Origin: Candidatus Nitrotoga sp. HW29
GTDB taxonomy: Bacteria > Pseudomonadota > Gammaproteobacteria > Burkholderiales > Gallionellaceae
Direction: 5' to 3'
Assembly: GCF_924101635.2 (NCBI RefSeq)
Contig: NZ_CAKMAA020000055.1
Coordinates: 1 to 64,000 of the forward strand
Length of the DNA: 64,000 nt
Shown here: piece after piece, positions 1 through 8,954 of the stretch
Layout of the letters: the number at the start of each line of letters is the position of its first letter
Position numbering within the stretch: the first letter of the stretch is position 1
Position numbers and translations under genes: made by a program
The notes under the pieces: model-generated
Database searches by the model: none
What the model was told of the DNA's origin: nothing
What the model saw: the letters and a program-made list of their open reading frames with translations, nothing else

Positions 1-95
1 AGACCCCTACGTAAAATACGCCGCTTGAAACTGTTTGAGGGCCGAATCAATAAATACTATTGAACTAAATTCATGGATCGCGATAAACAACCGCA

Positions 96-127
96 CTACG
101 TATTGCAAAAATTTTTGCAATACGTAG
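96..127. repeat. 32-bp perfect palindrome
   Basis: Two 16-base arms, ctacgtattgcaaaaa and its exact reverse complement, meet without a loop. It lies about 70 bases upstream of the DUF1566 gene. There is no T-run after it, so it is not a typical intrinsic terminator; an operator or an insertion scar is possible. Confidence 0.7.
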
Positions 128-196
128 ATTCCGAACAATCATCACGCAAATTTATGAAACACTCAATCTATCCTAAACCTACGGAAAACATTAATC

Positions 197-742
197 ATGA
201 CAACTACCTCATCCCTACCACAAAACAACATTCAGACCAAACCAAACAATCCTGATAATACCATTCCGCCTCGATTCGAAATATCGGCCGATGGCAGCGA
301 AGTCACTGACAACAAGACTGGCCGAATCTGGCGGCGTTGCCCTGAGGGCATGCTGACAACGATCACTGGCTGTACTGGGGTCGCAACCGCTTATAATTGG
401 GATCAAGCGCTAGCCTTGGCTAAACACGAAGCAATGTCCACAGGTAAAGCTTGGCGTCTACCCTTTGCAAATGAACTATCCAGCATTGTGGATACAAGCG
501 TTAGAAATCCGGCAATTAATACAGCCATCTTTCCAATGAAATGGCCAACACCTGCTGCACATTTCTGGTCGATTGAGCCTGCGAAAGATAATTCGTCCTT
601 TGCTTGGGGTGTCAGTTTTTACGATGGCAAAGTGGATTTTCACCAACGCGGAGACGGTGGTCGAATAAGGTTAGTACGTACGGGACAGTTTGCTGTTCCT
701 ATCGATGCTACAGGAGCGGTGGAGAATTCAGTTTATCCGTGA
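197..742 (+). CDS. DUF1566 (Lcl C-terminal-type) domain protein
   Basis: A 181-residue protein of unknown function. After a Thr/Asn/Pro-rich N-terminal stretch of about 28 residues, the body has the DUF1566 pattern: a beta-strand entry with TGRIWRRCPEG (about 42-52), a Cys-containing loop, YNWDQALALAKHE, AWRLPFANELSSIVD (about 86-100), NPAINTAIFP, then FWSIEP, WGVSFYDG and IRLVR near the C-terminus. Such domains resemble formylglycine-enzyme/C-type-lectin-like folds and often sit in exported or surface proteins. No signal peptide is visible from this start, so a secreted role is not supported. It is a lone gene with no operon partner. The family call is good; the function is unknown. Confidence 0.75.
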   Translation: MTTTSSLPQNNIQTKPNNPDNTIPPRFEISADGSEVTDNKTGRIWRRCPEGMLTTITGCTGVATAYNWDQALALAKHEAMSTGKAWRLPFANELSSIVDTSVRNPAINTAIFPMKWPTPAAHFWSIEPAKDNSSFAWGVSFYDGKVDFHQRGDGGRIRLVRTGQFAVPIDATGAVENSVYP

Positions 743-1067
743 GGAACCTTCAAACACCGATCACCATCCTTACGATGAACAACCCACTCCTTGAATTCGA
801 CCTGGTTTGTTCGCTTCAGCCTCATAAAAACACTGGACAAGGCTTTCACTTGCATGACATGTAAAGTGGATGTTAAAGTTCCAAGAATTACTTGGTTATT
901 GTATTGCTACTATAATTTTCATAGCCCAAACAATTATCGATCAGTCTTAATGCTAAATGATAGTTCAAGAATCTCTGTGGGCCCTTACGACCAGGGGGAA
1001 TAGCATTTGACTACTCGATATTTCGATACCATCTATTACATAACTTACAAAAAATTTAAGGACCACC
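743..1067. other. Intergenic stretch, no recognised gene
   Basis: About 325 bases between the DUF1566 gene and the BolA-family gene. Short open frames exist but none has family character or a convincing ribosome binding site. A TATAAT hexamer occurs at 911-916 without a well-spaced -35 box. Confidence 0.5.
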
Positions 1068-1334
1068 ATGTCTTGCCACACTACTGATTTTAAAGGCTCC
1101 GTTATTGACGCAATACAAGAAGCAATCGAACGACAGATTCCTAGCTCGCAAGCCGAGGTGAGCGGCGGGGGCGGGCACTTCAACATTAACGTAACCTCAC
1201 CTGCATTCGCCGGTAAAAATATGCTTGAAAGTCAGCGAATGGTGTACAGTGCGATCGCTCATTTGATGGCGGGTGACGCGGCTCCCGTTCACGCAGTCGA
1301 CAGTTTGAAAACCAGAACACCACCCAGCGCTTAG
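1068..1334 (+). CDS. BolA/IbaG-family protein
   Basis: An 88-residue small BolA-superfamily protein. The visible pattern is an N-terminal helix (VIDAIQEAIERQIP), a Gly-rich turn before HFNINVTSPAFAGKN (about 36-50), the helix ESQRMVYSAIAHLM, and the C-terminal VHAVDSLKTRTP containing the family's invariant histidine. BolA proteins pair with monothiol glutaredoxins, bind [2Fe-2S] clusters and help cluster trafficking; some also bind DNA. Here it is monocistronic with an AAGGA box before the ATG, and is not next to a glutaredoxin or murA gene, so the subfamily (BolA or IbaG) cannot be fixed from context. Confidence 0.82.
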   Translation: MSCHTTDFKGSVIDAIQEAIERQIPSSQAEVSGGGGHFNINVTSPAFAGKNMLESQRMVYSAIAHLMAGDAAPVHAVDSLKTRTPPSA

Positions 1335-1428
1335 CATAACCAACATGGGTATAGGTTCAACAGTAGTGCTGATGCAAGGTGGGATCATGCTTACCTCGGC
1401 AATGATTCTAATACCCAAACAAACAGCT

Positions 1429-2475
1429 AGGGAAACGCTGAATAATTCACCGCACAGCAGAGTCCGGCGCGTAGTTTCCGGATGCGAGGTGAAGTTCTGC
1501 GGTTTTTTCCCTGAATGGCGTCATTTTTTGCATTATTTCCCCCATTTTTCGTATTCAGGACGCAACTTGGCCGTCAGCAATATATAGCCATCGGCGCGCC
1601 AGCACCAAATTAGCAAAACCAAACAGCGCAAATAGCTGAGCGGTGTTCTTGGCTAACCCTTTGTAGCGGGCCTTGCGGTGCATGAACAGGTTCTTCACCA
1701 CATGGAATGGATGCTCGACTTTGGCACGAATACTGGCTTTGGCATGTTCAAGTTTTTCCATCAGCTCGCCTACAGTCGACTTGTCCAGCGCTTTACATTT
1801 GGAGGGCCGCATCGCAACATGCCAGGTCACGGGCAGCTCCAGATTCTCTTCACGCTTCTCAACGCCCTGATAACCCGCATCACCAAACACATCCGTTTCA
1901 TCGCCATGCAGCAGCGCCTGCGCCTGGGTTACATCATGCACATTAGCTGCCGTGCCGACGAGGGCGTGGACAAGCCCTGACTGCACATCAACCCCAATGT
2001 GTGCCTTCATGCCGAAATGCCACTGATTACCTTTTTTGGACTGGTGCATCTCGGCATCACGTTTCCCTTCCTTATTCTCGGTCGAAGAAGGTGCAGCAAT
2101 CAGCGTGGCATCGACAATGGTATCCTCACGCAGAAGCAATCCCTTCTCAGCCAGATGGGCGTTGATCGTGTTGAAGATGGATTCGTTCAGTTGATGCGCT
2201 TCCAGCAGATGGCGAAATTTGAGCCGGCTCGTTGCATCCGATGCCGCTTCACGATTCAAATCAATGCCTACAAAACGGCGTATGGTCTGACTGTCGTAAA
2301 GCGCATCTTCCGTCGCCTCATCCGAAAGACCGAAGCACTGCTGCGCAACATACATACGCAGTATCCGCTCCAGCCCGACCGGCGGGCAACCGGGGCCACT
2401 ATCGCTCGGATAATGCGGAGCAATGACATTCGTCAGGGATAACCAAGGCGTGACCGCTTCAATTGATGCAAACGA
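1429..2475 (-). mobile_element. 5'-truncated IS5-family insertion sequence
   Basis: The transposase frame and its downstream non-coding tail are present. The tail ends in an IS5-like terminus beginning ggaaacgctgaataattcac at about 1431. No matching inverted copy is found beyond the other end, where the reading frame stops at an in-frame TAG. The element therefore appears to have lost its promoter-proximal terminus and the first roughly 25 transposase codons. The exact outer boundary on the groES side is uncertain. Confidence 0.65.
1555..2475 (-). pseudogene. IS5-family transposase, N-terminally truncated
   Basis: The frame encodes an IS5-type DDE transposase from an internal position onwards. 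Recognisable parts are IEAVTPW and IAPHYP near the broken N-terminus, LERILRMYVAQQ, FVGIDLNRE, KFRHLLEAHQL, then the catalytic core: VDATLIAAPSSTENK (first Asp), KGNQWHFGMKAHIGVD, FGDAGYQG (second Asp) and ASIRAKVEHPFHVVK (Glu). The C-terminal two thirds are intact, with 266 residues open from an internal Met at 2355. A TAG at 2476-2478 interrupts the frame where the usual N-terminus would be. It is probably inactive, although an internal start could still give a truncated protein. Confidence 0.8.
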
Positions 2476-2528
2476 CTAAAGTCGTCTAACCGCATCCAGC
2501 TAAACTGCGCATAAGTCAACACATTCAA

Positions 2529-2588
2529 GGTTAAAGTCACCGTCCAAAGACGGTGACTTTAACCAAATTTATTGAAATAAATTTGGTT
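2529..2588. repeat. Two overlapping hairpins sharing one arm
   Basis: The first has perfect 16-base arms (2529-2544 and 2549-2564) with a CAAA loop. The second has perfect 11-base arms (2561-2571 and 2578-2588) with a six-base loop. They share the bases AACC at 2561-2564, so only one can form fully in RNA. They lie between the IS5 remnant and the groES promoter. Confidence 0.7.
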
Positions 2589-2687
2589 AATAATTAATTC
2601 AATAATTTGTTCCTATGCTTAATGCTGCACCTCAAGTTATTCGTGATTTTCCTCCGTAACCTCCACAAAAGAAATTTTCATTGTGCT

Positions 2688-2716
2688 CTTGAAATATGTG
2701 CGTTCCGCCCTTATTA
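2688..2716 (+). promoter_or_regulatory. Sigma-32-type heat-shock promoter of groESL
   Basis: A -35 box CTTGAAA (2688-2694) is followed after 13 bases by a -10 box CCCTTATTA (2708-2716), close to the RpoH consensus CTTGAAA/CCCCATnTA and its spacing. Initiation would fall inside the adjoining CIRCE operator. The call rests on sequence match only. Confidence 0.72.
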
Positions 2717-2743
2717 TTAGCACTCTCTGACATCGAGTGCTAA
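2717..2743 (+). promoter_or_regulatory. CIRCE operator (HrcA binding site)
   Basis: TTAGCACTC, nine bases, GAGTGCTAA: a perfect match to the CIRCE inverted repeat bound by the heat-shock repressor HrcA. It overlaps the expected transcription start of groES, so HrcA would block initiation and also mark the 5' untranslated region. Confidence 0.95.
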
Positions 2744-2792
2744 CCAGAGATGTCGTTAATTTTGTTAATTGTTTGTTTAAGGAGAATAAAAC

Positions 2793-3083
2793 ATGTTGGT
2801 CCGTCCTTTGCATGACCGTGTTGTTATCAAGCGCATGGAAGAAGAACGTAAGACTGCATCTGGAATCGTTATTCCTGATGCTGCTACCGAAAAGCCTGAT
2901 CAAGGCGTAATCGTCGCTGTAGGTAACGGTAAATATGGTGATGACGGAAAACTCCTCCCGATGTCTGTAAAAGTTGGTGATAAGGTTTTGTTTGGCAAGC
3001 ATGCTCGTCAAACTTTTAAAATAGAAGGCCAAGAATACATAACCATGCACGAAGAAGAAATCATTGGCGTAATCGAAATTTAA
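2793..3083 (+). CDS. groES: Co-chaperonin GroES
   Basis: A 96-residue GroES, the seven-membered lid that caps GroEL in the cytoplasm. The N-terminus [13 protein letters not shown] and the mobile loop that contacts GroEL ([12 protein letters not shown], about 24-35) are intact. The C-terminal part, with [22 protein letters not shown], is somewhat unlike the usual betaproteobacterial sequence. A strong AAGGAG box precedes the ATG. It is the first gene of a two-gene operon with groEL, under the CIRCE/sigma-32 region upstream. Confidence 0.97.
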   Translation: MLVRPLHDRVVIKRMEEERKTASGIVIPDAATEKPDQGVIVAVGNGKYGDDGKLLPMSVKVGDKVLFGKHARQTFKIEGQEYITMHEEEIIGVIEI

Positions 3084-3137
3084 TTCCAGATATACGGTCT
3101 TTCCTGCCCCTCAGCAGGGTAGGTTAACCTTCGGTAA

Positions 3138-4838
<1,701 letters not shown>

Positions 4839-4867
4839 TTGTTACAATATATTTGTTGTTGAATCTG

Positions 4868-4898
4868 ACAAACCCTGCCTCGTGCGGGGTTTGTTTTT
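4868..4898 (+). terminator. Intrinsic terminator of groESL
   Basis: An 11-base arm, acaaaccctgc, pairs with gcggggtttgt across the five-base loop ctcgt, with one mismatch in the stem. A run of T follows. It lies 30 bases after the groEL stop codon. Confidence 0.88.
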
Positions 4899-5012
4899 GA
4901 AAGCTACAAACATTAAAGTTAACACTACTACGTAGTGTGTCCTATTTACGGTTATCTCAATTCTGAGGTTTCTTAAATTCAGTTTTATCGTTATAATGCG
5001 CACCTTCACATA

Positions 5013-5088
5013 GGCTTGGTAGCTCAGTTGGTAGAGCAGTGGATTGAAGATCCTCGTGTCGGTGGTTCGATTCCGCCCCAAGCCACCA
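5013..5088 (+). tRNA. tRNA-Phe (GAA)
   Basis: A 76-base cloverleaf. The acceptor stem GGCTTGG pairs with CCAAGCC, the D-arm contains AGCTCAGTTGGTAGAGC, the anticodon loop reads ATTGAAGAT with anticodon GAA, and the T-arm contains GGTTCGATTCC. The CCA end is encoded. It stands alone between groEL and an IS remnant. Confidence 0.97.
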
Positions 5089-5121
5089 AATAATAGTTTT
5101 AAGTGTTCTTGAAACGTTCAG

Positions 5122-5155
5122 AAACCCCTCACTGCATAAGGCATTCGGGGGTTTT
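5122..5155 (+). terminator. Probable terminator after tRNA-Phe
   Basis: aaacccc pairs with ggggttt across a loop of about 19 bases and is followed by a short T-run. It is weaker than the groEL terminator but correctly placed. Confidence 0.5.
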
Positions 5156-5243
5156 ATCTCCTGCGTATTCATTAAGTAATCTCTTAGCATCCTCAGCTTA
5201 TCTCGATACTTGGCCGGAGGAGATAGGACGGAAACTTACTTTC

Positions 5244-5712
5244 TAAGAACGTGTTTACGATCCGAGAAATATCCCTGAAACTATAGGAATGAGAGAAAAG
5301 AAATACGCCAGCGACATTAGTCGGGAAAGATTTGCGGAGATAGAGCCCCTGCTGGTCAGCGTGCGCGACGTACCAAGCCCACGACGGTGGACTTGTATGA
5401 GGTGTTCTGTGCGGTGTTGTATGTGCTGCGCACGGGCTGCCAGTGGAAATTTCTGCCCAGTGAGTTTCCGAAATGGCAGACGGTGTATGCTTATTTTGCC
5501 AAGTGGAGCAAGCCCGACGAGCACGATATCAGCGTACTGGAGCGAGCTTTAAAAAAATCAGGTTGACGCGGCCCGCGAGAAACAGGTGCGCAACACCATG
5601 CCCACACTATTGATTGTAGACGCACAGAGCGTGAAGAACACCAACACAGCCGGGAGCAAGGGCTATTCGCATTTCTGGGGCTGCTGCTCAGAAGATCGTA
5701 AACACGTTCTTA
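5244..5712 (+). mobile_element. Internally deleted IS5-superfamily element with intact ends
   Basis: Perfect 19-base terminal inverted repeats, taagaacgtgtttacgatc and its complement, bound a 469-bp element. The outermost bases read TA at both ends, consistent with a TA target duplication. Inside is only a frameshifted N-terminal half of a transposase; the catalytic C-terminal half is gone. The element is MITE-like and could be moved only by a transposase supplied elsewhere. Confidence 0.82.
5289..5688 (+). pseudogene. IS5-family (DUF4096-type) transposase fragment, frameshifted
   Basis: Three consecutive frames give one family-like sequence: MREKKYASDISRERFAEIEPL, then TTVDLYEVFCAVLYVLRTG and WKFLPSEFPKWQTVYAYFAK, then QVDAAREKQ and LIVDAQSVKNTNTAG. 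The first shift is near 5371 and the second is at the A7 run near 5553. After the first catalytic Asp motif the sequence jumps to the right inverted repeat. It is clearly non-functional. Confidence 0.82.
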
Positions 5713-5753
5713 CAAAAGTTGCACTTCAGAGTTGAATCCGCCTAATTTTTGGA

Positions 5754-6230
5754 CTACTTTGCAGCAGGTGCACTAACGGATGACGCAGCGTCCACTACGG
5801 ACTGTCCTTTAGCAGCCTGCTTCATAGCATATGCGGCTTCCGGAGCTATGTAATTTTCATCATGCTTGGCCAACACTTCATCCGCGCGAAACACGTTCCC
5901 CGCCTCAAGCTTGCCATGCACCACAACTCCTTTCCCTTCTTTAAAAAGATCAGGTAAGAAACCTTTATAAACAACCGGCATACTCTTGGCGGTATCGGTT
6001 ATACTGAAATGCACTGTCAAACCGTCACTCTGACGCTTGACGCTGTCCATAACTACCAATCCGCCCATCCGGAAGCCACGCCCTTGTGGCGCTTCTTTGT
6101 TAAGAACTTGGGTCGGCGTAAAGTACAAGCTAATATTATCGTTTAGTGCGTATAACACCAAACCTATGGCGGTACCTAAAGCAACAAGTGCAAAAATTAT
6201 ATATACAAATTTTCTCTGACGCGGTTTCAT
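5754..6230 (-). CDS. ccmE: Cytochrome c maturation heme chaperone CcmE
   Basis: A 159-residue periplasmic heme chaperone anchored by one N-terminal membrane helix (about residues 8-29). It takes heme from CcmC and passes it to the CcmF/H ligation complex. The OB-fold core and the heme-attachment motif LAKHDENY are intact, with His123 for the covalent bond and Tyr127 as axial ligand. The start was set at MKPRQRKF because a GGA box lies at the right distance; a frame six codons longer exists. CcmE is normally packed against ccmD, but here 235 bases separate them. No ccmF, G or H follows; an IS remnant lies 41 bases downstream. Confidence 0.93.
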   Translation of the reverse strand: MKPRQRKFVYIIFALVALGTAIGLVLYALNDNISLYFTPTQVLNKEAPQGRGFRMGGLVVMDSVKRQSDGLTVHFSITDTAKSMPVVYKGFLPDLFKEGKGVVVHGKLEAGNVFRADEVLAKHDENYIAPEAAYAMKQAAKGQSVVDAASSVSAPAAK

Positions 6231-6465
6231 GTTTTTTTCCAATACCAATATTATTTGAATCCAAATGTCTTATGAAATACTTATGAGTCGGCACCGCTTC
6301 GATTGCTTCGAGCTTATTTAGTAAAGTCTTGTTCCATCAGATGTATGAATACTCCATGCTTGTGTCCGCATAGATAAGCATTTCTTGTCCAATTGAAAGA
6401 ACTTTCGTGATCGTCTACGAATTGATAAGGCGATCAGGATATTTGGCAAGCTTGTCCTTGAAACA
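6231..6465. other. Unusual spacer between ccmD and ccmE
   Basis: A 235-base stretch inside what is usually a tightly packed operon. No open frame on the coding strand has family character. It may hold a promoter for ccmE or be the scar of an insertion. Confidence 0.55.
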
Positions 6466-6636
6466 TTATGTCATGTCATCTTCTGCATTGCGCATTAGGT
6501 GTAATTGCTGCAGGGTAAGTATTCTTCTATGGCGCACCATCATAATTTCAACAATAAAGATCAACAGTGCCATTCCGTACGAACCCCATATATACCAAGC
6601 ATAGCCCTTCATGGCAAAAAATTCACCCCAGTTCAT
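6466..6636 (-). CDS. ccmD: Heme exporter protein CcmD
   Basis: A 56-residue single-pass membrane protein beginning MNWGEFFAMKGYAWYIWGSY, followed by the hydrophobic helix GMALLIFIVEIMMV and the basic RHRRIL. This is the typical CcmD layout (short N-terminus, aromatic YAWYIWGSYG motif, one helix, basic tail). CcmD helps release holo-CcmE from the CcmABC complex. The ATG overlaps the ccmC stop codon (ATGA), which fixes both the start and the operon membership. Confidence 0.9.
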   Translation of the reverse strand: MNWGEFFAMKGYAWYIWGSYGMALLIFIVEIMMVRHRRILTLQQLHLMRNAEDDMT

Positions 6637-7427
6637 CGCCTAACCTCCGTGAGCTCAGATACCCACTGGGCTTTGCATTCACGCTCTAAGATAATACAGC
6701 GCACACGCAGTAAAGAAACCGCAATGGCATATAACCAGACCGCCAGCATCATGGTGTACATGCCCTGCTGCATAGCCACGTGCATGCTGGTGCCGGTGAA
6801 TTTGACCGAAGCTCCTTGGTGCAAGGTGTTCCACCATTGCACTGAAAAATAAATAATAGGGACATTAACCGAACCTATTATGGCGAGTAGTGCACTGGCA
6901 CGGTCGGCACGACGCGGGTCATCAATCGATGCATGTAAAGCGATAAAACCAAGATAAAGAAATAGTAAAATGAGTTCGGAAGTCAGTCGTGCATCCCATA
7001 CCCACCATGCACCCCACATTGGTTTGCCCCACAACGCGCCAGTCCATAGCGAAAGAAAGGCAAGAAGCGCGCCCGTAGGTGCCAGTGCAGAAGCCATCAT
7101 GGAAGACAGGCGCGTATTGAAAATCAGCCCTAGCGCGGCATAACCCGCCATGACCAGGTAGATAAACATAGACAGGATGGAAGCAGGCACATGTATGAAC
7201 ATGATGCGATAAGCTTCGCTTTGCTGGATATCAGTCGGTGCCACAAAAAAACCAATATAAAGACCCACAACAAACAGAATTGCGGCCGACCATGCAAACC
7301 ACGGCATCATCTTGCCGGCCACCCCATAAAAGGTACTCGGCGAGGAATATTTAAACCAGTTTATAGCCAATATCAACTCAATTAAAAATACACAATGTGT
7401 TTTATTCCACCGAAATACGCAGAGCAA
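6633..7427 (-). CDS. ccmC: Heme lyase/exporter subunit CcmC
   Basis: An integral membrane protein with six predicted helices that attaches heme to CcmE. The periplasmic tryptophan-rich motif WGAWWVWDARLTSELI is intact, as are histidines flanking it (FIHVPAS and WNTLHQGASV). The frame is 264 residues, longer at the N-terminus than usual: homology begins near INWFKYSSPSTFYG, so the true start may be a TTG a few codons before that. The frame overlaps the end of ccmB by 26 bases and ends in an ATGA overlap with ccmD. Confidence 0.94.
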   Translation of the reverse strand: MLCVFRWNKTHCVFLIELILAINWFKYSSPSTFYGVAGKMMPWFAWSAAILFVVGLYIGFFVAPTDIQQSEAYRIMFIHVPASILSMFIYLVMAGYAALGLIFNTRLSSMMASALAPTGALLAFLSLWTGALWGKPMWGAWWVWDARLTSELILLFLYLGFIALHASIDDPRRADRASALLAIIGSVNVPIIYFSVQWWNTLHQGASVKFTGTSMHVAMQQGMYTMMLAVWLYAIAVSLLRVRCIILERECKAQWVSELTEVRR

Positions 7428-8085
7428 GGGCCGTCATCCATGGCGTAAATACTAATGCCATCACTAATAGCGCGCCAAGTAACGATAAATGCGAACCCAC
7501 ACTTGTGCCGCTTACAACGGCTTCGACTGCGCCTGCTCCAAAAATCAACACCGGGATACACAACGGTAACACCAGTAGCGACACTAACGCTCCGCCACCG
7601 CGCAGCCCCAGTGTCAGTGCAGCACCCACCGCACCTATCATGCTAAGTATCGGTGTACCAAGAAGCAGCGCAACGATTAATACCCATAATGCCTGTACCG
7701 GCATATCAAACTGCAAGCCCAGCACCGGAGCCATAATCACCAGCGGCAAACCGGAGACCATCCAGTGAGCCAAAATTTTAGCTAGTACAAGTACCGACAA
7801 CGACTGCGGTACTAACATCATCTGCTCCAGAGTACCATCCAGATAATCCGCAGAAAACATGCGCCCCAGTGATAACATTGAAGCCAACAAAGCCGCCACC
7901 CAAACCACACCGGGAGCCATTTTGCGCAGCATATCCGTTTCGGGCCCCACCCCTAGGGGAAACAGACTGACCACAATAACAAAAAAAATCAGTGTGGTTA
8001 GCACATCGGCACGACGACGCATGGCCAGCACCAAATCACGACGAATCACCAAACTCAACACACTAACCAACGACAACCTAGTCAT
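7402..8085 (-). CDS. ccmB: Heme exporter protein CcmB
   Basis: A 227-residue membrane subunit with about six hydrophobic helices that pairs with the CcmA ATPase. Recognisable parts are IRRDLVLAMRRRADVL near the N-terminus, the cytoplasmic ATPase-contact loop DYLDGTLEQMML, and the late segment LVLPLCIPVLIFGAGA. The ATG was placed where it overlaps the ccmA stop codon as ATGA; an in-frame ATG five codons upstream is less likely. Confidence 0.95.
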   Translation of the reverse strand: MTRLSLVSVLSLVIRRDLVLAMRRRADVLTTLIFFVIVVSLFPLGVGPETDMLRKMAPGVVWVAALLASMLSLGRMFSADYLDGTLEQMMLVPQSLSVLVLAKILAHWMVSGLPLVIMAPVLGLQFDMPVQALWVLIVALLLGTPILSMIGAVGAALTLGLRGGGALVSLLVLPLCIPVLIFGAGAVEAVVSGTSVGSHLSLLGALLVMALVFTPWMTALALRISVE

Positions 8086-8696
8086 GACAGCGCAAACCAC
8101 CGCGTTGCAACCCCCACTACTTCTAGTGATTGGTGAGTAGTGTAGATCACCATGCCGTTATTCACTAGATGCTCACCAATCAATTCTTGCATCAGCTCGA
8201 CTGCACCCGCGTCCAATGCAGTGAGCGGTTCATCCAGTACCCATAAAGAGGCATTGCTAAGCAACAAACGGGCCAACGCCACACGACGACGCTGCCCTTG
8301 AGACAGCACTTTAACCGGTAAAGTTTCCCGTCCACGCAAACCCATACGGCGTAAGGCCATAATTACCTGTTTGTCATCCACCTTGCAGCCAGCTAACCCT
8401 GCACTAATACGCAAGTTCTCCAGCGCATTTAATTCATCCTTAATGGCATTCAAATGACCGAGATAAATCATCTCGGCATAAAATGCATCACCCAGTTCAC
8501 GAATATTCTGTCCGCACCAACGAATCTCGCCTGCAACAGGCGTCATGAAACCGCATAAAGTACGCAATAGGCTAGTTTTACCACTACCGTTAGCGCCCTG
8601 CACCTGTAGCAACTCGCCAACTGACAGAGAAAAGTTCAGATCAGAAAATAGTAGATGATCTCCGCGACTACAAGCAAGATTGCTAATTTCCAGCAT
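8082..8696 (-). CDS. ccmA: Heme exporter ATP-binding protein CcmA
   Basis: A 204-residue ABC ATPase, first gene of the ccm operon. The Walker A motif GANGSGKTSLL lies at about 34-44, the signature LSQGQRRRVALARLL at about 130-144, Walker B LWVLDEPLTALD follows, and the switch His is in IYTTHQ. ATP hydrolysis by CcmA2 with CcmB and CcmC releases heme-loaded CcmE. Translation is coupled to ccmB. Confidence 0.96.
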   Translation of the reverse strand: MLEISNLACSRGDHLLFSDLNFSLSVGELLQVQGANGSGKTSLLRTLCGFMTPVAGEIRWCGQNIRELGDAFYAEMIYLGHLNAIKDELNALENLRISAGLAGCKVDDKQVIMALRRMGLRGRETLPVKVLSQGQRRRVALARLLLSNASLWVLDEPLTALDAGAVELMQELIGEHLVNNGMVIYTTHQSLEVVGVATRWFALS

Positions 8697-8736
8697 TACG
8701 CGGTCAATTTTCGTTCAATATAAAATAGCGCGGAAT

Positions 8737-8764
8737 TGTATACGATTGCACCCGTGCGTGTTAA
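8737..8764 (-). promoter_or_regulatory. Candidate promoter of the ccm operon
   Basis: On the minus strand, TTAACA (8759-8764), 16 bases, then TATACA (8737-8742), about 40 bases before the ccmA start. A sigma-70-like match by eye. The rest of the 258-base gap between mltG and ccmA shows no gene. Confidence 0.5.
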
Positions 8765-8954
8765 CCAAAAAATAAAGGTGCCCACCACCCTGATATAGCG
8801 ACATTATAAAAATGGAATGACTTATGGATTGGCCAGTGAAATTGTACAGTGGCGACCCTTCCACTTTAAGCTTCTCTTGTTCATATCAATAGATCCAAGA
8901 AAAAATTAAATTCACTGAGAAACATGGATTAGAGAAAACATACGAGCCACGCAG

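Noticed and set aside
73-255. 60-codon frame spanning the 32-bp palindrome
   Set aside because: It overlaps the DUF1566 gene, contains the palindrome and has no family character.
1345-1554. Small plus-strand frame after the BolA-family gene
   Set aside because: It runs into the terminus of the IS5 element and has no coding features.
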